64,000 bases of DNA. Source: JAKAQB01 sp027320105 (GTDB taxonomy: Bacteria > Actinomycetota > Acidimicrobiia > Acidimicrobiales > Palsa-688). The translations under genes and the position numbers were made by a program. Position 1 is the stretch's first letter; every line of letters begins with the position of its first letter. Below the pieces are notes generated by a model, which had not been told where the DNA came from, searched no databases, and saw nothing but the letters and a program-made list of their open reading frames with translations. Positions 31,309-41,159 of the stretch are shown here, one piece after another. Location: NCBI GenBank assembly GCA_027320105.1, contig DAHVMA010000068.1, positions 44,182 through 108,181 of the forward strand, given 5' to 3'.

Positions 31309-34300
31309 GTGGCGGCCTCGTTCACCCATCTGCACCTTCACACCGAGTTCTCGATGCTCGACGGTGCGGCCCGGGTGAGCGAGGTGGTGGCCAAGGCCGC
31401 GTCCGACGGCCAGCCGGCGATCGGCATCACCGATCACGGCAACATGTACGGCGTCCTCGACTTCTACAAGGAGGCCCGCAACGTCGGCATCAAGCCGATC
31501 ATCGGCACCGAGGCGTACATGGCCAGGGAGAGCCGCCACGAGCGCCCCGCCCGCCGGGGCCGCATCGACGACGGTGGGGGCGACGGTGAGGGGGGGGCCA
31601 AGCTCTACTACCACCTGACGCTGCTCGCCGAGTCCGACGTCGGGTACAAGAACCTGCTGGAGCTGTCGAGCGAGGCCTACCTCGACGGTTACTACATCAA
31701 GCCCCGGGTCGACTGGGACATGCTGGCCGCCCACCACGAGGGTCTCATCGCCACGACCGGTTGCCTCGGCGGCGTCGTGGCGCAGGCGTTGCTCGGTGGC
31801 CAGGCCGACAAGGCGACCGAGCTCGCCGCCCGGCTGCAGGACATATTCGGGCGCGACAGCCTGTTCATCGAGCTCCAGGACCACGGCCTGGCCGAGCAGC
31901 GCCGCACCAACCCTCAGCTGTTGGAGATCGCCGAGCGCATCGGCGCTCCACTGCTGGCCACCAACGACAGCCACTACACCGACCGGGGCGACGCTGTCGC
32001 CCACGACGCCCTGCTCTGCGTGCAGACCGGGTCGGTCATGGACGACCCCAAGCGGTTCAAGTTCGACGGCGAGGAGCACTACCTGAAGACGGCCGCCGAG
32101 ATGCGCCAGCTGTTCGCCGAGGTGCCCGAGGCGTGCGACAACACCTTGTGGGTCGCCGAGCGGGCCGACGTCGAGATCGAGTTCGGCAACCCCAAGCTTC
32201 CGAGCTACCCCCGGCCGGCGGGCTTCGCCACGGCCGACGACTACCTGCGCCACCTGGCGTTGCGGGGTGCCGGCGATCGCTACGGGTCCCCCGTCCCCGG
32301 TGAGGTCGTCGAGCGGCTCGACTACGAGCTCGGGGTCATCTCCTCCATGGGGTTCTCGGACTACTTCCTCGTCGTCTGGGACCTGATCGACCACGCCCGG
32401 CGTCAGGGCATCCGCGTCGGGCCCGGTCGGGGCAGCGCAGCCGGCTGCTGCGTCGCCTACTGCCTGCGCATCGTGGACGTCGACCCGATCGCCCACGGCC
32501 TCATCTTCGAGCGGTTCCTCAACCCGGGCCGCAAGCAGATGCCGGACATCGACATGGACTTCGACGAGCGGTTCCGGTCGGAGATGATCCGTTACGCCGC
32601 CGAGAAGTGGGGCTGGGACCACGTGGCCCAGATCGTCACGTTCTCGACGATCAAGGCCCGAGCGGCGGTGCGCGACGCGGCGCGGGTGCTCGGATACCCC
32701 TACGGCGTCGGCGACCGCGTCGCCAAGGCGATGCCCCCTCTCGTCATGGGCCGGGACACCCCGCTGTGGGCGTGCATGGAGGAGCACCCCAAGTTCGCCG
32801 ACGGCTTCAAGGCGGCCGTCGAGCTGCGGGAGATGTACCGCGCCGACCCGGACGTGAAGCGGGTCGTCGACGTCGCCCGCGGGCTCGAGGGGCTCCGCCG
32901 CCAGGACGGCATCCACGCCGCCGCCGTGGTGATCTCCGCCGAGCCGCTGACCGAGCACCTCCCCATCCAGCGCAAGCCGGAGGCCGGCGGCCGGCCCGAG
33001 GACGCCCCCATCGTCACCCAGTATGAGATGCACGGCGTGGAGGAGCTCGGCCTGCTCAAGATGGACTTCCTCGGGCTGCGCAACCTGTCGGTGATCGAGC
33101 GCACCCTCGACCTGATCGAGGCCAACACCGGCGAGCGCCCCGACATCGACCGCCTGCCTCTCGACGACGGTCCGACCTTCGAGATGCTCCGGCGGGGGGA
33201 GAGCATCGGCGTGTTCCAGCTCGAGGGCGGGCCGATGCGAGCCCTGCTGCGAGCGCTGGCGCCGACCGACTTCGCCGACGTGGCCGCCCTCAACGCCCTG
33301 TACCGGCCGGGCCCGATGGCCCACAACATGCACTACGACTACGCCGACCGGAAGAACGGGCGGAAGCCGGTCACCTACCTCCATCCCGACCTGGAGCCCG
33401 TGCTCGCCGACACCCAGGGGCTGATGATCTACCAGGAGTCGATGATGCGGGTGGCCCAGAAGGTGGCCGGCTACACCCTGGAGGAGGCCGACAACCTCCG
33501 GAAGGCAGCGGGCAAGAAGGTCCGCGAGATCATGGCCAGGGAGCGGGAGAAGTTCGTGGCGGGCTGCGAGCGCACCGGGTACGGCCGCCAGCTGGGGACG
33601 CAGCTGTTCGACATGATCGAGCCGTTCGCCGACTACGCCTTCAACAAGAGCCATGCCTTCGGCTACGGGCTCGTCATCTACTGGACGGCCTGGCTCAAGG
33701 CCAACCACCCCGCCGAGTACCTCGCAGCGCTCCTCACGAGCGTCAAGGACGACAAGGACAAGACGGCCGTCTACCTCGCCGAGTGCCGCGCCCTCGGCAT
33801 CGAGGTCCTCGTGCCCGACGTCAACGTCTCGATGTCGGAGTTCACCGCCGTGCGTGGCGGCGGCGTACAGGGAAACGGCGTCATCCCCTTCGGCCTGTCC
33901 GCCATCCGCAACGTCGGGGAGGGCCTCGTCGAGCGGATCATCGCCGAGCGGGAGGCGGCGGGGCCGTTCACCGACTTCTACGACTTCGCCCGCCGGGTCG
34001 ACCCCGTGGTCCTCAACAAGCGCACGGTCGAGTCGCTCGTCAAGGCGGGGGCCTTCGACTCCCTCGGGCACCCGAGGATGGGCCTCTGCCAGGTCTTCGA
34101 CCAGATCGTCGACCGCACCCTCGCCCGCCGACGAGAGCAGGACCAGGGCGTGATGAGCCTTTTCGGGGACTTGGGCGACGGGGACGGCGACGGCGGCTTC
34201 GACGACGCCCGGGTGCCGATCCAGGCGGTCGAGTTCGACAAGAGCCAGCGGCTCACCTTCGAGAAGGAGATGCTCGGCCTCTACATCTCCGACCACCCGC

Positions 34301-34884
34301 TGCTCGGCCTCGAGGCCGCCCTCGGGCGCCACGTCGACGCAACGATCAACGACCTGCGGGACGAAGCGGCGACGAGCGGCGTCGACCGGGGCGAGCCGCG
34401 CTGGGTCGGCGGGGTCGTCACCGGCCTGGCGCGCAAGTACACCAAACGGGGTGAGCTGATGGCGACGTTCGTGCTCGAGGACCTCCAGTCCGCGATCGAG
34501 GTCTGGGTGTTCCCCCGGACGATGTCCGACGTCGCCCACCTGCTCGCCGACGACACCGTCGTCTGCGTGAAGGGGCGGCTCGACACCAGGGACGACCAAC
34601 CCAAGCTCGTCTGCCTGGAGGTGAGGCGCCCCGAGCTGGTCGCCGGGGCCGAGCCCCTGCACCTGCAGCTTCCGGTCCAGGCGCTCACCGAGGACCGCGT
34701 CGACCGGCTGAAGAAGGTCCTCGGCGACCACCCGGGGGAGTCCCCGGTGCTCCTGCACGTCGGCACCAAGTGCCTCCGCCTGGACGCCGCATGGGGGGTG
34801 GACGCCAGCACCGGACTGCTCGGCGAGCTACGGGTGCTCCTCGGCCCGGGGTGCCTTTGGAACGGAGGGGCCGCGAGCGCCTAA
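31309..34884 (+). CDS. dnaE: DNA polymerase III alpha subunit DnaE
   Basis: A 1191-residue replicative polymerase of the DnaE1 type. It has an N-terminal PHP domain (HLHLHTEFSMLDG and IGITDHGNMYG), the palm with the catalytic PDIDMDFDERFR motif (about residue 415), GPGRGSAAG, the FNKSHAFGYG and helix-hairpin region, and a C-terminal OB fold (GGVVTGLARKYTKRGELMATFVLED). The PHP metal ligands look intact, so a proofreading activity as in mycobacterial DnaE1 is possible. GTG 31309 has GAGGAGGAG upstream and is preferred to GTG 31264. Confidence 0.96.
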   Translation: MAASFTHLHLHTEFSMLDGAARVSEVVAKAASDGQPAIGITDHGNMYGVLDFYKEARNVGIKPIIGTEAYMARESRHERPARRGRIDDGGGDGEGGAKLYYHLTLLAESDVGYKNLLELSSEAYLDGYYIKPRVDWDMLAAHHEGLIATTGCLGGVVAQALLGGQADKATELAARLQDIFGRDSLFIELQDHGLAEQRRTNPQLLEIAERIGAPLLATNDSHYTDRGDAVAHDALLCVQTGSVMDDPKRFKFDGEEHYLKTAAEMRQLFAEVPEACDNTLWVAERADVEIEFGNPKLPSYPRPAGFATADDYLRHLALRGAGDRYGSPVPGEVVERLDYELGVISSMGFSDYFLVVWDLIDHARRQGIRVGPGRGSAAGCCVAYCLRIVDVDPIAHGLIFERFLNPGRKQMPDIDMDFDERFRSEMIRYAAEKWGWDHVAQIVTFSTIKARAAVRDAARVLGYPYGVGDRVAKAMPPLVMGRDTPLWACMEEHPKFADGFKAAVELREMYRADPDVKRVVDVARGLEGLRRQDGIHAAAVVISAEPLTEHLPIQRKPEAGGRPEDAPIVTQYEMHGVEELGLLKMDFLGLRNLSVIERTLDLIEANTGERPDIDRLPLDDGPTFEMLRRGESIGVFQLEGGPMRALLRALAPTDFADVAALNALYRPGPMAHNMHYDYADRKNGRKPVTYLHPDLEPVLADTQGLMIYQESMMRVAQKVAGYTLEEADNLRKAAGKKVREIMAREREKFVAGCERTGYGRQLGTQLFDMIEPFADYAFNKSHAFGYGLVIYWTAWLKANHPAEYLAALLTSVKDDKDKTAVYLAECRALGIEVLVPDVNVSMSEFTAVRGGGVQGNGVIPFGLSAIRNVGEGLVERIIAEREAAGPFTDFYDFARRVDPVVLNKRTVESLVKAGAFDSLGHPRMGLCQVFDQIVDRTLARRREQDQGVMSLFGDLGDGDGDGGFDDARVPIQAVEFDKSQRLTFEKEMLGLYISDHPLLGLEAALGRHVDATINDLRDEAATSGVDRGEPRWVGGVVTGLARKYTKRGELMATFVLEDLQSAIEVWVFPRTMSDVAHLLADDTVVCVKGRLDTRDDQPKLVCLEVRRPELVAGAEPLHLQLPVQALTEDRVDRLKKVLGDHPGESPVLLHVGTKCLRLDAAWGVDASTGLLGELRVLLGPGCLWNGGAASA

Positions 34885-34929
34885 AATGGCGCGGTCAGGC
34901 TGGTAGGTTCGAGGAGGGTAGTCGCCGAT

Positions 34930-35601
34930 ATGCCTCTGGACGTCGAGACCAAGGACTGCACCGCCCTCTCCGACGGCGAGTTGGCCGAGATGGCGGACCT
35001 GGTCACGGACGGCCCGGCCGGGTTCGGCATCGGGTTGCTCTCCAAGCAGGCCGAGGAGTGGGTGCTGATCACCCAGGTGCGCGAGGCCGGCAAGCTCCTC
35101 GGCTTCTCGTTCTGCACCCTCGAGCGCATAGGCGGTACCCCGTGCCTGCTGTGGGGGCTGGCGTCGGTGCGCCGCAACGCCAGGCGGGACAAGGTGCTGG
35201 AGGCGTTGACCGCCGGCCAGTTCCGCCGTGCGGTGCTGGCCTTCCCCGACGAGGACGTGCTCGTCGGCACCCGCTTCATCGACCCCGGCGCCTTCGTGGC
35301 GTTCAGGGGGCTCGAGGAGGTCTGTCCCCGGCCCGGTCACAAGCCTTCCGGCGAGGAGCGGGCGTGGAGTCGCCGCCTCGCCAAGCGCTTCGGGGCGGAG
35401 GGCCGCATCGACGACCGGGCCTTCGTGGTGACCGGCGACGGCGCTGTGACGGGGGTGTTCGACTTCTCTGCCACCAAGCCCGAGACCGTCGCTCCGGAGG
35501 TCGCGTCCTTCTTCGCTCCCCTCGACGCCGCCCGCCACGACGTGCTCGTTGCCTTCGGGTGGGGCATGGCGGAGGATCTCGCCTCCCGCTACGGCTCGTA
35601 G
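34930..35601 (+). CDS. Conserved hypothetical protein, possibly GNAT-like
   Basis: A 223-residue soluble protein with no motif I can name with confidence. The pattern of strands and helices (WVLITQVREAGKLLGFSFCTLERIGGTPCLLWGLASVRRNARRDKVLEALT split over two regions) is reminiscent of a GNAT fold, but no clear acetyl-CoA loop is visible. GAGGAGGG lies upstream of the ATG with rather long spacing. TAAAAT at 34882-34887, at the end of dnaE, could be its -10. It has the base composition of its neighbours. Confidence 0.75.
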   Translation: MPLDVETKDCTALSDGELAEMADLVTDGPAGFGIGLLSKQAEEWVLITQVREAGKLLGFSFCTLERIGGTPCLLWGLASVRRNARRDKVLEALTAGQFRRAVLAFPDEDVLVGTRFIDPGAFVAFRGLEEVCPRPGHKPSGEERAWSRRLAKRFGAEGRIDDRAFVVTGDGAVTGVFDFSATKPETVAPEVASFFAPLDAARHDVLVAFGWGMAEDLASRYGS

Positions 35602-35812
35602 CGGTCCCCCCACGAGCAGCTCTTCCGCCGAGCCGCCTGGCGGTCGGACGCGGCTCAGGCGGCGATCCGACGTCGTGCGAGACGATCAGGATGGTGGCGC
35701 CGTCGCCCGCAGCCGCGTCACCAGCCCTCAACCTGAGCGGTCGTGGGCAGCCGGCTGGGAGGACCATGCACCAGCGTGCTCCCGCCGGCAGGCGGGCCGA
35801 CCGGCGCCGGCC
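35602..35812. other. Convergent intergenic region
   Basis: The 211 bases between two converging unknown genes hold no gene. On the minus strand a short GATILIVSHDV-like translation near 35680-35720 resembles the Walker B end of ABC ATPases and may be a worn remnant, but it is too short to support. Confidence 0.4.
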
Positions 35813-36490
35813 TCAGGGGTGGGGCAGGACCGCCTCGACGACCTTGTGGCAGTGCCCGTCGATCGGGGGGGTGAGGGCTACGAGCAGGCGGGTGCGCCGG
35901 GCGGTGACCAGGTTGCGCTGCCCTGCGCTGTCCATGACCCCGGCCAGCCGGCGGTCGAGGCAGGGCAGCTCCCGTTGGATGCCGAGCCAGGGGAACCGGC
36001 AGGCCAGGTACGAGCTGTCCCGGTGCAGGTGGACCGGTCCGAGGGGCTCGACGAGAGCGATGGACGGATGATCGGCGCGCCGCTCCCAGAACGGCACGGT
36101 CGGCCCGTGGCTGGACAGCAGCGGGGCGTCGGCCGGGTGCAGCAGCGGCCGGAGGAGCTTCTCGACGCGCCGGGCGGGCATGCGGCCGGCGGGTTGGGGG
36201 GGCCCGGCGAGGACGAGCGCCTCCGGTTGGGCGGGGTCGGGGACCGCGTCGGCGTCCCCGTCCGCCCCGGCGCCGAGGGTCACATCCACGACGTCGTAGG
36301 CCCGGGGGCGCTGCCCCGGCACCGCCGGCGACCAGGCCCGCACGAGGACCCCCGTGTCGAGGTCGACGCCGGCGCAGTAGGTGGCGTCGGCGGCGAGGAC
36401 CATGAGCGAGAGGGTCGTGCCCGGTTCCGGGTGGAGCCGAGGAACGTCGGTACGTACGACCCGGAAGTCGGGAGCGGTGATCGCCGTCAT
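35813..36490 (-). CDS. Conserved hypothetical protein
   Basis: A 225-residue soluble protein starting MTAITAPDFRVVRTDVPRLHPEPGTT. I do not recognise a family. It includes ADATYCAGVDLDTGVLVRAW, YDVVDVTLG, a Pro/Ala-rich middle and SSYLACRFPWLGIQREL, with a basic RRTRLLVALTPPIDGHCHKVVEAVLPHP end. Ordinary codon use argues that it is a real gene. It stands alone, downstream of the YyaL-like gene on the same strand with a 149-base gap. Confidence 0.7.
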   Translation of the reverse strand: MTAITAPDFRVVRTDVPRLHPEPGTTLSLMVLAADATYCAGVDLDTGVLVRAWSPAVPGQRPRAYDVVDVTLGAGADGDADAVPDPAQPEALVLAGPPQPAGRMPARRVEKLLRPLLHPADAPLLSSHGPTVPFWERRADHPSIALVEPLGPVHLHRDSSYLACRFPWLGIQRELPCLDRRLAGVMDSAGQRNLVTARRTRLLVALTPPIDGHCHKVVEAVLPHP

Positions 36491-36602
36491 CGCCTCGCCA
36501 TCCTTGCCTCCGCCGGGCCGCCGGTGGTGGATGGTGGTGGACGGCAGGTCCAGCGAGGGGTAGGGCAGGCCGGCACCGAGGTCCGATGCCGTCGCCCGAG
36601 GT

Positions 36603-36626
36603 GGGTGGGGGAGGGCGGGGACTTTC
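36603..36626 (+). repeat. Dispersed 24-bp repeat, copy 1
   Basis: GGGTGGGG followed by GAGGGCGGGGACTTTC matches 40466-40489 with one mismatch in 24 bases. It lies between two minus-strand genes. Confidence 0.7.
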
Positions 36627-36639
36627 CTCGTGGTGCCGT

Positions 36640-38634
<1,995 letters not shown>

Positions 38635-38641
38635 CTGGGCC

Positions 38642-38647
38642 ACGCTA
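38642..38647 (-). promoter_or_regulatory. -10 hexamer of the YyaL-like gene (leaderless)
   Basis: TAGCGT on the minus strand ends 7 bases before the GTG at 38634, the same arrangement as at fbiC. Confidence 0.45.
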
Positions 38648-38686
38648 CCCGCCGGGCGGGGACCGACCGAGCCGCCGCCCACTCCC

Positions 38687-38722
38687 GTCTCCTGTCCCGT
38701 CTCCTGTCTCGTCTCCTGTCCG
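38687..38722. repeat. 12-bp tandem repeat, three copies
   Basis: GTCTCCTGTCCC, GTCTCCTGTCTC and GTCTCCTGTCCG follow one another just upstream of the YyaL-like gene. Confidence 0.85.
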
Positions 38723-38766
38723 GCTGCCGTCGGCCGGGTGCGGATCGTTTCATCGAGAGGTGAAGC

Positions 38767-38813
38767 AACTGTGAGTGATAACGACACACCCTGTGTACTT
38801 TTCACTCACAGTT
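38767..38813. repeat. Nested palindrome
   Basis: AACTGTGAGTGA (38767-38778) and TCACTCACAGTT (38802-38813) are perfect 12-bp inverted arms, and inside them ACACA-CCC-TGTGT (38784-38796) is a second palindrome. The locus is AT-richer than its surroundings and lies between the LCP gene end and the YyaL-like gene. It could be a terminator hairpin, a regulator site or an attachment-like site. Confidence 0.7.
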
Positions 38814-38826
38814 TGCGGGGCCGGGC

Positions 38827-39984
38827 TCAGCAGGGGGTCGGGTTGTATGACGCGCTGGTCCGGTTCTGGACTATCGAACCGAGGGGCGCCTGGGGGGGGC
38901 CGGGCAAGACGACTCCTCCCCGGGTGGTGGTCTTCGGGGCCGAGGACGGCGTCGTCGGCGCCAGGGAGCCGGCGGCGGCAGGGCCGCCAGGCTTGGAGCC
39001 CGCGGGATGGGTCACGGCGGGGGCGATGACGGAGGCGTTCCACCTGGCGATGGTGGCGTTGTCGAGGCTGGGGACGGGGTAGAGCACGTCCCCGTACTGC
39101 CCGTCGTTGTTGACGATCTGGGTGGGCAGGGTGAAGGTGGCGAGGGTGCCGGAGCCCAGGCCACGGAAGGCTGCTGCGAGCTGGAGGAGCGTCCCGACTC
39201 CGAGGCCCTTGTCCACCGTGACGTCCTTCACCGCGGTGCTGACGAAGCGGTTCAGTTGCAGCGGGTTGCCGAGCAGGCTTGCCTTGACCCGTTGGACGGT
39301 GGCTCTGAGGAACGCCTGCTGGCGCTTGATCCGGCCGAAGGCTCCGCTCCCGTCGTATTGCCAGTAGCCACCCTCGTAGTAGGAGAAGAAGCGGCTCCGC
39401 ACCAACGCGAGGGCCTGGGTGCCGTGCAGCGTGACGCAGCCGGCTCGCGGCACCGAAAGGCCGGACATGGAATCACGCGACGGGTAGGGGAAGCGGAGGC
39501 GGACCCCGCCGAGCGCGTTCACCATCGACGCCACACCCTGGAAGTTGATCTGCACGTAGTGCTGGATCCGGATGCCGAGGTCCTGCTCGACGGTGGCCAC
39601 CATGTCAGCGGGACCGTGGGCGAGGGCATCGCTGATCTTGTTGGGCCCGCCGCCGCCGACGATCGGTGCGAAGTAGTCGTAGGGGATCGAGAGCAACGCC
39701 GCCCGACCGGTCCCCGGGTCGACGCGGGCCACGATCATCGTGTCGGCCCGCTGGCCCCCTCCCTGGGCGTCCTCGCCTACGAGCAGCACGTTGAACGCGC
39801 CGACGGGTGGCGCCGGATGGCTGGTCGCTCCCTGCGAGCTGCCGGTGCCGGCGCCGGCGCCGCTCGTCTGCAAGGTGGGGATGCTCACCCGGTGCAGCCG
39901 CGAAAGCTGGTAGCGGACATATCCGTAGCCGGCGCCGGAGGCGACGAGGACCATCGCCACGACCACGTTCATCGTGACGAGCAT
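38827..39984 (-). CDS. LCP (LytR-CpsA-Psr) family protein, atypical active site
   Basis: A 385-residue protein with a transmembrane helix right at the start (MLVTMNVVVAMVLVASGAGYGY) and an extracellular LCP domain (about 65-250) with VGEDAQGGGQRADTMIVARVD, QINFQGVASMVNALGGVRLRF and HGTQALALVRSRF. LCP proteins attach polymers such as arabinogalactan or teichoic acids to peptidoglycan. The usual SIPRD motif reads SIPYDYFAPI, so the conserved Arg is missing. A Ser/Thr/Pro-rich C-terminal tail ends in Cys. The frame is open up to 40413 but no ATG, GTG or TTG occurs within about 90 bases above 39984, so the start is uncertain. Confidence 0.85.
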   Translation of the reverse strand: MLVTMNVVVAMVLVASGAGYGYVRYQLSRLHRVSIPTLQTSGAGAGTGSSQGATSHPAPPVGAFNVLLVGEDAQGGGQRADTMIVARVDPGTGRAALLSIPYDYFAPIVGGGGPNKISDALAHGPADMVATVEQDLGIRIQHYVQINFQGVASMVNALGGVRLRFPYPSRDSMSGLSVPRAGCVTLHGTQALALVRSRFFSYYEGGYWQYDGSGAFGRIKRQQAFLRATVQRVKASLLGNPLQLNRFVSTAVKDVTVDKGLGVGTLLQLAAAFRGLGSGTLATFTLPTQIVNNDGQYGDVLYPVPSLDNATIARWNASVIAPAVTHPAGSKPGGPAAAGSLAPTTPSSAPKTTTRGGVVLPGPPQAPLGSIVQNRTSASYNPTPC

Positions 39985-40465
39985 CCGTCTCGGCCAGCGC
40001 GAGCTGCGCTGCGAGCGGTGGCGTGGCAGGGTGCCGGGCTGGCGCAGGGAGTGGGCCGTGACCCCCGACGGTACCTGCTGCCCCCCCCTTTCAGCGGCCG
40101 GCCCCGTTGCGCGCTTTGCGCCGGCTCCCCTGCGGGGCCGCAAGAAGCACGGCACCGGGTGCACGACCACGCCGGCCACGACGGCGACGAGCCCTTGCGC
40201 CTCGGCGCCCGCAGCCGGACTAGAGGGCTGCCGGCTCAGGGGTGGCGCAGGAGCCGGGAGGCGACATCCACGAGCTCCGTTGTCCGATCTTCCCAATCGG
40301 CTTCCAGGCGCGAGAGGGGTTGCAGCAACTGCCGAGTGAGTCCAACCGACAGATACCGAATCGAGCGCGGAAGGTCGCCGGCGCTGCGGGGGGCTGGAGG
40401 TTCCGGGGGGCACCGCGCCCGGGTAGGCGTTCGCAGCACCAGGCGTCCCTGCCGGGGCGGCGGCC
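39985..40465. other. LCP upstream region, no supported gene
   Basis: About 480 bases separate the chosen LCP start from the repeat and promoter of tetR. The LCP frame stays open to 40413, and basic residues just above the membrane helix look like a natural cytoplasmic tail, so the gene may start further up. A run of eight C at 40081-40088 is a possible place for a sequencing slip. Nothing else is recognisable. Confidence 0.5.
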
Positions 40466-40489
40466 GGGTGGGCGAGGGCGGGGACTTTC
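40466..40489 (+). repeat. Dispersed 24-bp repeat, copy 2
   Basis: GGGTGGGC followed by GAGGGCGGGGACTTTC matches copy 1 at 36603-36626 with one mismatch. It lies directly upstream of the tetR promoter. Confidence 0.7.
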
Positions 40490-40495
40490 GGCTAC

Positions 40496-40529
40496 TTGTT
40501 GCAGTGACTGCAAGTTGCGTATACTGCAA
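40496..40529 (+). promoter_or_regulatory. tetR promoter with two palindromic operators
   Basis: TTGCAGTGACTGCAA (40499-40513) is a perfect 15-bp palindrome and TTGCGTATACTGCAA (40515-40529) a related imperfect one, centred 16 bases apart. TTGTTG (40496-40501) and TATACT (40520-40525) with an 18-base spacer form a promoter that both sites cover. TATACT ends 7 bases before the tetR GTG, so the transcript is probably leaderless and autorepressed by TetR. Confidence 0.75.
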
Positions 40530-40532
40530 GTC

Positions 40533-41159
40533 GTGGTGGTACTCGAGCATGACGGCGAGTCCGTCCGGGAGCGCAAGAAGCGTGAGACCCGGCTCGCTCT
40601 GACCCGTGCCGCCACCGCCTTGGTCGCCGAGCGGGGCTTCCCCGCCGTGACCGCCGAGCGCATCGCGCTGCGGGCGGGGGTGTCGCCCCGCACCTTCTTC
40701 AACTACTTCGCCACCAAGGAGGACGCCCTCGTCGGTCACGACCCGCAGCGGGTCGCCCAGATCGTCGACGCCCTCCGCCGGCGCCCGCCGTCCGAGCCGC
40801 CGCTCGAGGCGTTGCGGGCCGTGCTGGTCGAGCTCCTGCCTCCGAGCGACGTGGACCCAGCGGAGCTCCTCGATCGCCTGCGCGTCCTGCGCGCCGAGCC
40901 GCAGCTGCTCGCCTACCAGGCGTTGCGCTTCGAGGACCTCGAGCGTGCCCTGGCGCGAGCCCTGTCCGAGCGACGGGGTATCGACCCCGACAACGATCCG
41001 CACGCCGCCCTCCTCGTCGCGTGCGTCATGGCGGCCGGCCGGACCGCATTCATGGCCTGGTGCGGCACCGACGGGCGTGAGCCCCTCGAGCGGATCCTCG
41101 CCCGACAGTTCGACGTTCTCGCCGCCGGGCTGGCGGCCACCGCAAGGAGCACTACGTGA
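40533..41159 (+). CDS. TetR family transcriptional repressor
   Basis: A 208-residue repressor with a classical N-terminal helix-turn-helix: RKKRETRLALTRAATALVAERGFPAVTAERIALRAGVSPRTFFNYFATKEDAL in shortened form, about residues 12-65. The C-terminal part is all helical and would bind the inducer. Its gene is followed, with a 4-base overlap, by an MFS efflux pump, which it most likely controls together with itself through the two palindromes over the promoter. The GTG at 40533 fits leaderless transcription; GTG 40536 is an alternative. Confidence 0.94.
   Translation: MVVLEHDGESVRERKKRETRLALTRAATALVAERGFPAVTAERIALRAGVSPRTFFNYFATKEDALVGHDPQRVAQIVDALRRRPPSEPPLEALRAVLVELLPPSDVDPAELLDRLRVLRAEPQLLAYQALRFEDLERALARALSERRGIDPDNDPHAALLVACVMAAGRTAFMAWCGTDGREPLERILARQFDVLAAGLAATARSTT

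Noticed and set aside
35640..35770. Minus-strand translation GATILIVSHDV resembling an ABC ATPase end
   Set aside because: Only about a dozen residues match and no other ABC motif is near; too short for a pseudogene call.
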